Translations under genes and position numbers: made by a program | DNA from: Telluria sp042683405 | GTDB lineage: Bacteria > Pseudomonadota > Gammaproteobacteria > Burkholderiales > Burkholderiaceae_D | Direction of reading: 5' to 3' | Assembly (NCBI RefSeq): GCF_042683405.1 | Contig: NZ_JBHUJS010000001.1 | Location: 798,621 to 862,620, forward strand | Length of the DNA: 64,000 bases | In this document: piece after piece, positions 10,267 through 18,903 of the stretch | How the letters are laid out: the number at the start of each line of letters is the position of its first letter | How positions within the stretch are numbered: the stretch's first letter is position 1 | Notes under the pieces: model-generated | Database searches by the model: none | The model's input: the letters and a program-made list of their open reading frames with translations, nothing else | What the model was told of the DNA's origin: nothing

Positions 10267-10811
10267 CCGGGCACCGTCCCGGTCACGATCGGGGCATGCG
10301 CCCGTTCGGATTCCGGCGGCAAGCCCATCACCTGCGTCACCGCACGCACGATCTGCGGATAGGCGCCGCAGCGGCAGATGTTGCCGCTCATGAGCTCGCG
10401 CACTTCGTCGGCGCTGTGCGCCTGGCCTTCCGCGATGAGGCCGGCGGCGGAGCACAGCTGGCCGGGCGTGCAATAACCGCACTGGAACGCGTCGTGCTCG
10501 ATGAACGCCTGCTGCAGCGGGTGCAGGCGCTCACCGTCGGCCAGTCCCTCGATTGTCGTGATGGCGCGGCCTTCCTGCATCAGCGCCAGTGCCAGGCAGG
10601 AATTGATGCGGCGGCCGTCCACCAGCACCGTGCACGCGCCGCACTGGCCGTGGTCGCAGCCTTTCTTGGTGCCGGTCAGGCCCATGCGTTCGCGCAAGAG
10701 ATCGAGCAGCGTGACCCAGGGCTCGACGTTGAGCCGGGCAGGGCGGCCATTGACGGTCAGGCTGAGGGGACGGGCGGCGGGAAGACGTTTGAATTCGTGG
10801 TTGGGACGCAT
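10263..10811 (-). CDS. 2Fe-2S subunit of xanthine dehydrogenase family, PaoA/YagT-like
   Basis: The 182-residue protein has two iron-sulfur clusters: the plant-type ferredoxin motif Cys52, 57, 60 and 72 (GCDHGQCGAC ... C) and the C-terminal helical motif CGYC (111, 114) and CRC (146, 148). It passes electrons from the molybdenum centre to FAD. AGGAG lies just before the ATG at 10811. It is the first gene of the three-gene operon in the order 2Fe-2S, FAD, Mo, the same as E. coli paoABC. No Tat signal is visible at the N-terminus, so unlike PaoA the complex may stay in the cytoplasm, or the signal is atypical. Confidence 0.88.
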   Translation of the reverse strand: MRPNHEFKRLPAARPLSLTVNGRPARLNVEPWVTLLDLLRERMGLTGTKKGCDHGQCGACTVLVDGRRINSCLALALMQEGRAITTIEGLADGERLHPLQQAFIEHDAFQCGYCTPGQLCSAAGLIAEGQAHSADEVRELMSGNICRCGAYPQIVRAVTQVMGLPPESERAHAPIVTGTVPG

Positions 10812-11000
10812 GCAACACTCCTGTGGCCGGTCGGCTGGATGAAGCATCGCACGCAGCCTGCGCCGCCGTCTGTGATTGAGCGAACATTGACGTCGATTGC
10901 CGTGTGTGGCGTGCGCGCCATGTGCGTGCGCGGAGCAAGGGCGTAGCATGGACGGTGACAGACCCTGCGGGACCGCCCGCGCCCGGAACGGAGGTGTGCA

Positions 11001-11492
11001 ATGACATCCGCACGAACGACGCTTGCCGTCGCCGCACTATCCTGCTGCGCCATCGCCGTGGCGGCGCCGCCCGGCCTGTCCGCATCCGACCAGGCCGCCG
11101 CGTTCCAGGGCGCCGGCTTCAAGAAGTCCGGCAGCCACTGGAAAAAATGCGACGACCCCACGCCTTCTTACACGCCCGGCGAGATTGCCGAGGTGCGTGA
11201 CCTGAACGGCGACGGCCGGCCGGAAGCCCTCATTACCGAGGGCGGTACCTTCTGTTACGGGCATACGGCGGCGGGATACAGCGTAGTGACACGGCAGGCA
11301 AACGGGCGCTGGAAGCTGGTGACCGGCGGCACAGGCATGGTGCGCTTCCTGGCGACCAAGGGCACCGGCGGCTGGCCCGACATCGAGGTCGGCGGCCCCG
11401 GCTTCTGCTTTCCGGTCGAACGGTGGAACGGCAAGGCCTATGTGTTGCACCGCCATGAGTACGAAGGCAAGCGCTGCACGCCGTCCGGCTGA
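11001..11492 (+). CDS. Secreted hypothetical protein with a calcium-loop-like repeat
   Basis: A 163-residue protein with a signal peptide (cleavage near VAAAP, about residue 22). The mature part contains DLNGDGRPEAL at about residues 67-77, a DxDxDG loop like those of FG-GAP/VCBS or dockerin calcium sites, and Cys50, 82, 137 and 159, which could form disulfides in the periplasm. I do not recognise a named family. GGAGG lies seven bases ahead of the ATG. It is divergent from the 2Fe-2S subunit gene and converges on the luciferase-like gene with only 3 bp between them. Confidence 0.7.
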   Translation: MTSARTTLAVAALSCCAIAVAAPPGLSASDQAAAFQGAGFKKSGSHWKKCDDPTPSYTPGEIAEVRDLNGDGRPEALITEGGTFCYGHTAAGYSVVTRQANGRWKLVTGGTGMVRFLATKGTGGWPDIEVGGPGFCFPVERWNGKAYVLHRHEYEGKRCTPSG

Positions 11493-11495
11493 GAC

Positions 11496-12488
<993 letters not shown>

Positions 12489-12654
12489 ATCGGCAATTAT
12501 GAACCGATTGCCGGCGGTGCGTTTTCTTCATTCCGCGATTCAAGCGTGGCGTAAATGCCTCGCGGCAGTTTTGTGCCGGTAAGCAAGCCTATAATGTTCC
12601 TGAAGAAAATTGATACCTCATCAGGGCGGCCCCGTCTAAGGCCGACACATTACT

Positions 12655-14031
12655 ATGATGGAAACACTCGCCCGCACGCCGGAACATCCGCCCCGCACAC
12701 GCGCGATCCGCCTCTCCGAGCTGATCAGCGCGCTCAGCTATGCGCTCGACATCACCGAAGGGCAGCCGCCGGGCCATTGCGTGCGCGTGTGCTGGATCGG
12801 CATGCATATCGGCCGCCAGGCCGGGCTGTCGGAGGCGGCGCTGTGGGAGCTGTATTACACCCTGCTGCTCAAGGACCTGGGCTGCAGCAGCAATGCCGCG
12901 CGCATCTGCGAGCTGTACCTGACCGACGACCTCCAGTTCAAGCGCGACTTCAAGACAGTGGGCGACAGCCTGCCGCAGGTGCTGGCGTTCGTGCTGACGC
13001 ACACCGGGCTGAAGGCAGGGCTGGCGGAACGCTTCCGCAGCGTGATGACGATCCTGCGCGACGGCCCCAACATCGCGCAGGAGCTGATCGCGACGCGCTG
13101 CCAGCGTGGCGCCGAGATCGCGCGCCTGCTGCGCTTTCCGGCCGGCGTATCGGACGGTATCTACAGCCTCGACGAGCACTTTAACGGCAAGGGCAAGCCC
13201 GCCCGGCTGGCCGGCGATGCGATCCCCGTATATGCGCGCATCGCGCTGCTGTCGCAGGTGATCGATGTATTCCACACGGCGAGCGGTCCGCAAGCGGCGC
13301 TGGCCGAGGCGCGCGCCCGCGCCGGCAGCTGGTTCGATCCTGCGCTGGTGCAGGCATTCGAGGCGGCTGCGGAGCAGGACGGCTTCTGGTCCATGCTGGC
13401 TTCCACCGGCGTCGATGCGGCCGTGCTTGCGCTCGAACCGGCAGGACACGAGGTGCCGGTGGACGAGGACTACCTGGATGACATCGCGACCGCTTTCGGC
13501 CAGGTGGTCGACTCCAAGAGCCCGTACACCAGCGGCCACAGCGCGCGCGTTGCGCTGTACACCGACATGATCGCCGAGGCGCTGGGCTTGCCGGAACAGC
13601 GGCGCCGCTGGCTGCGCCGCGGCGCGCTGCTGCACGATGTGGGCAAGCTGGGCGTCAGCAACAGCGTGCTGGACAAGCCCGGCGCGCTCGACCGCGACGA
13701 GTGGGATGCGGTCAAGCAGCATGCGATTCATACCGAGACCATCCTGTCGCGCATCGGCGCCTTTGCCGAGCTGGGACGGGTAGCCGGGGCGCACCATGAA
13801 CGCCTCGACGGCGGCGGCTATCCGCGCGGCCTGTCGGCGGCGGACATCTCGATCGAGACCCGCATCATCACCACCGCGGACATTTTCGACGCCATCACCG
13901 CCGAGCGGCCCTACCGCGCCGCGATTCCGGTGCCGCGCGCGCTCGAGATGATGTCCAAGACCGTCGGCACCGCGCTCGACCCCGACTGCTTCGCCGCGCT
14001 CGAGCGGGCGATGGCAAAGCTGCCCTCCTGA
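12655..14031 (+). CDS. Tandem HD-GYP protein: degenerate N-terminal domain plus intact c-di-GMP phosphodiesterase domain
   Basis: The 458-residue protein has two HD-GYP-like halves. The C-terminal half is canonical: GHSARVALYTD, HD at 327-328 (LLHDVGKLG), HHERLDGGGYPRG (HHE 380-382, GYP 388-390), ITTADIFDAIT. The N-terminal half has the same outline but the metal ligands are gone: LLKDLGC (about 71-77) in place of HDxG, and DEHFNGKGKP (about 173-182) in place of HHExxDGxGYP. I infer that the first half is a regulatory pseudo-domain and the second hydrolyses cyclic di-GMP. No membrane segment or receiver domain is seen. The ribosome site before 12655 is weak, and 12658 is an equally possible start. 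The diguanylate cyclase gene converges on it. Confidence 0.88.
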   Translation: MMETLARTPEHPPRTRAIRLSELISALSYALDITEGQPPGHCVRVCWIGMHIGRQAGLSEAALWELYYTLLLKDLGCSSNAARICELYLTDDLQFKRDFKTVGDSLPQVLAFVLTHTGLKAGLAERFRSVMTILRDGPNIAQELIATRCQRGAEIARLLRFPAGVSDGIYSLDEHFNGKGKPARLAGDAIPVYARIALLSQVIDVFHTASGPQAALAEARARAGSWFDPALVQAFEAAAEQDGFWSMLASTGVDAAVLALEPAGHEVPVDEDYLDDIATAFGQVVDSKSPYTSGHSARVALYTDMIAEALGLPEQRRRWLRRGALLHDVGKLGVSNSVLDKPGALDRDEWDAVKQHAIHTETILSRIGAFAELGRVAGAHHERLDGGGYPRGLSAADISIETRIITTADIFDAITAERPYRAAIPVPRALEMMSKTVGTALDPDCFAALERAMAKLPS

Positions 14032-14087
14032 GCTGTTAACGCACCCCGGTCGTCCCGCCCCGCTCCGGGAGGGCGTTGTGTCTGCGC

Positions 14088-15410
14088 TTACCGCTGCTCG
14101 CCAGCGGCGCGGTGCGGCTTGGCCTCGTACATGGCGCCGTCGGCATGCTGCAGCAGCTGGTCCAGCGTGTCGCCGTGCTGGGGGAACAGCGCAATGCCGA
14201 CACTGGTGACCATGCGCAGGATACGGCCCTGGCCGATGTCGATCGGCTGGCGCACGGTGGCGCGGATCTTGTCGGCGACCAGCTCCGCATGCTCGGGCAG
14301 CGTGACGCTGTCGAGCAGGACGACGAACTCGTCGCCGCCCAGGCGCGCGACGGTATCCACGCCGCGCACGCACTGCATGGTCCGCAGCGCGAAGGCCTGC
14401 AGCACCTGGTCGCCCACCGCGTGGCCGAACATGTCGTTGACCTTCTTGAATCCGTCCAGGTCCAGGTACAGCAGTGCGAGCTGGCCCTGCTGGCGGCGCG
14501 CGCGCGTGATGGCGGTGGCGATGCGGTCGTACAGCAGCCGCCGGTTGGGCAGCCCGGTCAGTTCGTCGTACTGCGCCATATGCGACAGGCGCGCGTGCAA
14601 CTGCTTGCGCTGGATGGCAGTGGCAACCTGGGTCGATACGAACTGCAGCAGTTCCGTGTCGCCGTCGGAGAACGGCGTGCAGCCGGGACCGCTGTGGACG
14701 GCCAGCACGCCGATGGCCTCCTGCTGCGTTTCCAGCGGCACCCCGAGCCAGGAACACAGGTCGTCGGGCGCGGGCGCCTGTCCCGGCCCGAGCATGATGG
14801 GCTTGCGCGTGTCGACCACCTCGGCGCAGAGCGCGCGCGCCTCGTCCCCCGGTCCGGTCGATGCCGCCCCGGTATGCCCGGCGTGGTAGGTGAATTCGAG
14901 CGCGCCGCCGGCGCCGCACAGCGCGACCGTGAAGCCGGCGGCCGGCAGCAGTGCGCTGACCGTGGCGTGGACCTGGCGGACCAGGGCCGGCACGTCGCTC
15001 GATGCGTGCGCCGCCTCCGAAATCGCGAACAGGGCCGCCTGCAGCGCTTCGTTGCGCTTGCTGGCGGTAATGTCGCGCGCCACCGCAATGCGCACCTGCG
15101 CATCCTCGGACCAGCGCGCGGACCACATGATGTGCGCGATGCGCCCATCCTTGCGCACGTAGCGGTTCTCGAAGTGCGGCATCGGGTGCCCGTCCATGAT
15201 GCGGTTCGCGGCAGCGAGCGTGCGTTCGCGGTCGTCCGGCGCGACCAGGTCGATCATCTGCATGCCCTCCATCTCCTGCTGGGTGTAGCCGAAGATCTGC
15301 TCGCACGCTGCGCTGACATACACGAAGCGGCCGTCCACGTCGACCACGCAGACGGCGTCGAGCAGGAGGTCGATGAAACTCGTGGTGGAGCTCAGGGTGC
15401 TGGGTAGCAT
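14088..15410 (-). CDS. PAS-GAF-GGDEF diguanylate cyclase
   Basis: The 440-residue soluble protein has PAS (about 8-118, with FGYTQQEMEG and the PAC tail ITASKRNEALQ), GAF (about 130-265) and GGDEF (about 275-435) domains. The active site GGDEF is intact at 358-362, and an RxxD product-inhibition site (R349, D352) precedes it by five residues, so it should make cyclic di-GMP under feedback control. The start is the Met of MLPSTLSSTTSF; a longer frame to 15638 runs into the divergent gene and lacks family character. It sits tail to tail with an HD-GYP phosphodiesterase, an enzyme of opposite action. Confidence 0.88.
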   Translation of the reverse strand: MLPSTLSSTTSFIDLLLDAVCVVDVDGRFVYVSAACEQIFGYTQQEMEGMQMIDLVAPDDRERTLAAANRIMDGHPMPHFENRYVRKDGRIAHIMWSARWSEDAQVRIAVARDITASKRNEALQAALFAISEAAHASSDVPALVRQVHATVSALLPAAGFTVALCGAGGALEFTYHAGHTGAASTGPGDEARALCAEVVDTRKPIMLGPGQAPAPDDLCSWLGVPLETQQEAIGVLAVHSGPGCTPFSDGDTELLQFVSTQVATAIQRKQLHARLSHMAQYDELTGLPNRRLLYDRIATAITRARRQQGQLALLYLDLDGFKKVNDMFGHAVGDQVLQAFALRTMQCVRGVDTVARLGGDEFVVLLDSVTLPEHAELVADKIRATVRQPIDIGQGRILRMVTSVGIALFPQHGDTLDQLLQHADGAMYEAKPHRAAGEQR

Positions 15411-15545
15411 GGGGCGTGGCCGCAGTATGGACGCTTGATGTAAGGCAATAGTAGCAAGCTTCCTCTGCGCGGTATAGGGGAGATGCGCGGCGGCGCGGGC
15501 AGCGCTCGTGTGTAGAATCGACACGTGTCCGATCCGGGGGAGGCG

Positions 15546-17354
15546 ATGCCAAAGCTTGCGTGGGTGCTGCTGCCATTGGCGCTGTATGGGGCCTGGCTGG
15601 CCGCCGCGGCGGTGCGCTCCCGCATGCCTGCGCGGCACGCGCTGAACATCCAGTTCAGCCTGTTCCTGATGGCCTACCTGCTAACGACGGCCGGACTGGG
15701 CATTTTCTGGGTCGCCAACCAGCAGCTGCCGGTGTTCGACTGGCACTACCTGTTCGGCTATGCGACCCTGCTGCTGGTGGGCCTGCACCTGTGGTTCAAC
15801 CTTCCGATCGTGGTGCGCTGGCTGCGCGGTCCGCGCGCCGCGCCGCACGCGGCGCCGTCGGCGGCCGGAGGCGCGCGGGCCTGGGCGAAGGGCGCGCTGG
15901 TAGTGGCTGCCGTCACCGCCGCGTACTTTGCAGGCGGCGGCCGGGAGCAGGGGCCGGCGGCTCCCGTTGCAGGGGCGGTGGACGGCGTGGCGGCCGTGGT
16001 CAGCTTCCACGAGTACTCGTCCGAGTCGCGCGGCAAAGCGTTCCGGCGCACGCCGGGGATCGACTGGGGCGATGCGCCGCCACCCTTCAAGAGCTATCCG
16101 GATGCGCGCCACATCCCGCTGGGGCGGGGCAGCGTCGGCACGGCCGGGCTGAGCGCGGCGCTGCGTGGCCCGGCGCCGCGCGCGCAAGCGATGGCGCTTC
16201 CGGAACTGGGCGACATCCTGCAACTGGCCGCCGGCGTCACCCTGCGCCGGGGCGGCAATGCGCTGCGCGCCGCACCGTCGTCGGGCGCGCTGTTCCCGAG
16301 CGAACTGTACGTGCTGGCACATGCGGTGGATGGATTGGAACCGGGCATCTACCACTTCGATCCGGACAAGGCGCGGCTGGACCTGCTGGGCCCCTTGCCG
16401 AAAGACGTGGCGCAGGAGGCGGATGCCACCGTGGTGCTGACCTCGGTGTTCCGCCGCACCGGCTACAAATACCGCAACCGCGCCTACCGCTACGTCACGG
16501 CCGATGCCGGACACCTGCTGGAAAACCTGCGCGCGGGCGCGCATGCGGCGGGATTCAGCCCGGTGCTGCTGCCCCGCTTCGACGAAGCGTCATTCGCACG
16601 CACGCTGGGCGTGGACGGTGTGGAGGAGGGCGTGCTGGCGGTGATGGAACTGCGCCGGCAAGGGCCTGCGCCGCCGGCTGCGCGGACTCCGGCGCGCTAT
16701 GCGGCCGTACCCGTGCGCGCCAACGCGATGGGCGTGACCGGCATCATCCACCAAAGCACATCGCTGCAGGCGCAGCAGCCAACCGGCGAAATCGTGCGCC
16801 TGCCGTCACCGCAAGCCGCGTCCATGGAACTGCGCCGGGTGATCGCGGAGCGGCGCAGCAAGCGCCGCTTTACCGCGCAACCCGTACCGCTCGAATCGCT
16901 CTCCTCGATCCTGGCAGACATGGTCCAGGCGGCACAGCTATCGGATGCGGTACGCATCAACGTGGTGGCCAGCCGTGTGGCCGGGCTGGCGCCGGGCGTG
17001 TACCGCTACGACCCGCGCCATTTCCTGGTGCGTGTGCGCAGCGGCGATTTCCAGGCCGCGGCGGGAACGGCGGCGCTGTCGCAGGATGTGATCGCAGACG
17101 CGCCGGCGGTGCTGGTGCTGTCGGCCGAACGCGAGCCGATGCTGGCCGAGGGCGCGCGCGGATACCGGCACGGCTTCATCGAAGCCGGGATGGTGGGCGA
17201 GCGCTGGCTGCTTGGTGCGGTGGCGCGCGGCCTGGCCGCCTGTCCGGTGGGCGCGTTCTACGACGACGAAGCCGCGGCGCTGATCGGCGTCGACCTGCGC
17301 CGCGAGTGGGTGCTGCATTTCGCGGCGCTGGGATTCGCCGACGAGGAAGCCTAG
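15546..17354 (+). CDS. Membrane-anchored double nitroreductase-fold protein (SagB/ThcOx family)
   Basis: About 602 residues. The first 110 form three hydrophobic segments resembling a small cytochrome b561/DUF4405-like membrane module (conserved His in FDWHYLFGYA and VGLHLWFN, possibly heme ligands). Another hydrophobic stretch follows near residue 125. Two SagB-type FMN oxidoreductase domains come next: about 195-370 (ALPELGDIL, APSSGALFPSELYV, GIYHFDP) and about 420-600 (ELRRVIAERRSKRRF, GVYRYDP, EAGMVGERWLLGAVARGL). SagB-like enzymes oxidise azolines in peptides, but no RiPP precursor or cyclodehydratase is nearby, so the role is open. A GTG at 15525 is an alternative start; the ATG at 15546 follows a GGGGGAGG stretch at unusually short spacing. 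Confidence 0.8.
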   Translation: MPKLAWVLLPLALYGAWLAAAAVRSRMPARHALNIQFSLFLMAYLLTTAGLGIFWVANQQLPVFDWHYLFGYATLLLVGLHLWFNLPIVVRWLRGPRAAPHAAPSAAGGARAWAKGALVVAAVTAAYFAGGGREQGPAAPVAGAVDGVAAVVSFHEYSSESRGKAFRRTPGIDWGDAPPPFKSYPDARHIPLGRGSVGTAGLSAALRGPAPRAQAMALPELGDILQLAAGVTLRRGGNALRAAPSSGALFPSELYVLAHAVDGLEPGIYHFDPDKARLDLLGPLPKDVAQEADATVVLTSVFRRTGYKYRNRAYRYVTADAGHLLENLRAGAHAAGFSPVLLPRFDEASFARTLGVDGVEEGVLAVMELRRQGPAPPAARTPARYAAVPVRANAMGVTGIIHQSTSLQAQQPTGEIVRLPSPQAASMELRRVIAERRSKRRFTAQPVPLESLSSILADMVQAAQLSDAVRINVVASRVAGLAPGVYRYDPRHFLVRVRSGDFQAAAGTAALSQDVIADAPAVLVLSAEREPMLAEGARGYRHGFIEAGMVGERWLLGAVARGLAACPVGAFYDDEAAALIGVDLRREWVLHFAALGFADEEA

Positions 17355-17362
17355 ATACGCGG

Positions 17363-17707
17363 TCAGGCCTTGCGGACGAATTCGGACTTCAGGCTCATCG
17401 CGCCGAAACCCTCGATCTTGCAGTCGATGTCGTGGTCGCTGTCGACCAGGCGGATATTGCGCACCTTGGTGCCCTGCTTGATGACGCCACCCGAACCCTT
17501 GGGCTTCAGGTCCTTGATCACGGTGACCGTGTCGCCATCCTGCAGCACGTTGCCAGAGGCGTCGCGGTACACGCGCGCGCTTTCGCCTGCCGCCTCGGCA
17601 GCCTGCACCGGCCATTCGTGGGCGCATTCGGGACAGACGTAATTGCCCGAACCGTCTTCGTAAGTCAGCCCGGAATGGCATTGCGGGCAGGGAGGGAGAG
17701 CGTGCAT
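17363..17707 (-). CDS. yjdM: Zinc-ribbon alkylphosphonate utilisation-like protein YjdM
   Basis: A 114-residue protein with an N-terminal zinc ribbon (CPQC and CPEC) followed by the PhnA/YjdM domain (DGDTVTVIKDLKPKG, LVDSDHDIDCKIEGFGAM). It was historically called PhnA, but the family is not the phosphonoacetate hydrolase and its role is unsettled. The start MHALPPCPQC is supported by GAAAGG a few bases upstream and a TACAAT-like -10 element about 30 bp upstream. It is convergent with the nitroreductase gene and divergent from the ArsR gene. Confidence 0.92.
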   Translation of the reverse strand: MHALPPCPQCHSGLTYEDGSGNYVCPECAHEWPVQAAEAAGESARVYRDASGNVLQDGDTVTVIKDLKPKGSGGVIKQGTKVRNIRLVDSDHDIDCKIEGFGAMSLKSEFVRKA

Positions 17708-17800
17708 GACAGACCTTTCAAAACATCTATTGTAAGGGGCGTGCGGGACAGGCAAGCCAGCGGCGCCGGAAGCGGCGGGAAACGGTGGCGTCGAAAGTCC

Positions 17801-17829
17801 TTGCAATAGTTAGATGATTAGCTAATAAT
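17801..17829 (+). promoter_or_regulatory. Promoter with overlapping ATTAGCTAAT operator for the arsR-sdpI-like operon
   Basis: TTGCAA (17801-17806) and an AATAAT/TAATAA-like -10 (17823-17829) are spaced 16-17 bp apart. The perfect palindrome ATTAGCTAAT (17817-17826) overlaps the -10, and TTAG/CTAA half-motifs recur just upstream. AT-rich palindromes of this kind are typical ArsR/SdpR operators, so I infer autoregulation by the product of the next gene. Confidence 0.55.
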
Positions 17830-17836
17830 CGAATCC

Positions 17837-18157
17837 ATGAGCAGCGTCTTCAAAGCATTGTCCGACCCCACCCGCCGCAAGGTCCTGGAACTCTTGCGTG
17901 CCGGTCCGGTCGGCGCCGGTGAGCTTGCGGACCAGTTCGATGTGTCCAAGCCGACCATGTCCGCGCACTTCGCGGTGCTGGTCGCTGCGGGACTGGTCGA
18001 GGCGGAAAAGCAGGGCCGCACGGTTACCTACCGGCTGCGCATGTCGGTGCTGGAAGAAGCCCTGCTCAGCTTCGCGCAAACCTTCGGCTTGCAGGTCTCG
18101 CGGCCCGCCGGCGATCCCCCAACCAGGCAGCACAACGGAGAACAACAACATGACTGA
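17837..18157 (+). CDS. ArsR family winged-helix repressor (SdpR-like autorepressor)
   Basis: The 106-residue protein opens with the SdpR-like FKALSDPTRRKVLELLRAG and has the recognition helix region VSKPTMSAHFAVLVAAGLVEAEKQGRT (about 41-67) and a YRL wing. There is no Cys cluster for metal sensing, which favours the SdpR-type autorepressor group over metal-sensing ArsR. Its last 8 bases overlap the start of an SdpI-like membrane gene. In Bacillus, SdpR is sequestered at the membrane by SdpI when toxin is present; here the pairing suggests a similar membrane-titrated switch, but this is inference. Confidence 0.85.
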   Translation: MSSVFKALSDPTRRKVLELLRAGPVGAGELADQFDVSKPTMSAHFAVLVAAGLVEAEKQGRTVTYRLRMSVLEEALLSFAQTFGLQVSRPAGDPPTRQHNGEQQHD

Positions 18158-18548
18158 CGCACCCGCCAAACACCCGCTCGTCCGTCCGCTGCTGTTGGCG
18201 GCCGCCTTCCTCGGCGTGGTCGCCGCCCTGAAGTACAGCCCGGTCGAGGGCGATCTCGTGCGCCGCATCGTCGGGGTCATGAGCGGGGCGCTGGTCGTGT
18301 TCTATTCCAACTACGTGCCCAAGAAGCTGGTCCCGCTGGCGGCCATGCGCTGCAATCCAGCCACCGAGCAGGCCCTGCGCCGTTTTGCAGGCATGAGCAT
18401 GGTGCTCGGCGGTCTTGGCTACATGCTGGTGTGGATGTTCGCGCCGCTCGCGTCGGCGGCCCTGCTTGGCATCGCCGTCCTGGGCAGTGCGATGGCGCTG
18501 GTTGCGCTCCGTTGCGTGCTGGCGGCCACCGCGCGGACGCAGGACTAG
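18150..18548 (+). CDS. SdpI-like small membrane protein
   Basis: The 132-residue protein has four hydrophobic segments. The middle stretch VVFYSNYVPKKLVPL followed by RRFAGMSMVLGGLGYMLVW matches the C-terminal SdpI pattern (a GNY-P-K stretch, then a HRFAG-xxxxLGG helix) in shortened form. GGAG lies nine bases before the ATG, and the start overlaps the repressor stop. Location directly behind an SdpR-type regulator supports the assignment. No SdpC toxin gene is visible. It may serve as immunity or signalling protein against membrane-active peptides; family membership is fairly clear, function is inferred. Confidence 0.7.
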   Translation: MTDAPAKHPLVRPLLLAAAFLGVVAALKYSPVEGDLVRRIVGVMSGALVVFYSNYVPKKLVPLAAMRCNPATEQALRRFAGMSMVLGGLGYMLVWMFAPLASAALLGIAVLGSAMALVALRCVLAATARTQD

Positions 18549-18552
18549 GGCC

Positions 18553-18903
18553 ATGTTCGCCCTGCTCATGGGAGTCAAATCGGTTTCGCCTGCGGAACTG
18601 CTGCGCGAGGTGGACGACCGGCGCGTCACGGTGCTCGACGTGAACGCGCCGCAGCGCTGGCAGGCGGCGCACGTGCCGGGTGCAATCAATCTGGATCCGC
18701 ACACGTTTGCCGCAAGCGACTTGCCACAGGACCAGCTGGCAAGGCTGGTCTTCTATTGCTCCAATCCGCTGTGCCGCAAGGCGCCGCAAGCGGCACGCCG
18801 CGCCAGGGCAATGGGATATGCCGACGTGCGCGTCATGTCCGCCGGGATCGCCGGATGGCTGGAGGCTGGCCTGCCGACGGAAAACCGGGACCGCGGGCTA
18901 TAG
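18553..18903 (+). CDS. Single-domain rhodanese-like protein
   Basis: A 116-residue single rhodanese domain: TVLDVNAPQRWQAAHVPGAINLD in the first half and the active loop YCSNPLCRKAP with catalytic-type Cys near residue 72, then AGIAGWLEAGLP. Rhodaneses transfer sulfane sulfur to thiols or cyanide. It begins four bases after the stop of the SdpI-like gene, so it belongs to that operon. The last six bases overlap, tail to tail, the stop of the TPR gene. Confidence 0.88.
   Translation: MFALLMGVKSVSPAELLREVDDRRVTVLDVNAPQRWQAAHVPGAINLDPHTFAASDLPQDQLARLVFYCSNPLCRKAPQAARRARAMGYADVRVMSAGIAGWLEAGLPTENRDRGL

Noticed and set aside
12589..15576. A 995-codon minus-strand open frame across the HD-GYP and cyclase genes
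   Set aside because: It is antisense to the HD-GYP gene and out of frame with the cyclase; the translation is Arg/Ala/Gly-rich without family features. Long shadow frames are expected at this GC content.
15546..17354. Azol(in)e RiPP cluster built on the SagB-like gene
   Set aside because: No YcaO cyclodehydratase or precursor-like small gene is present nearby.
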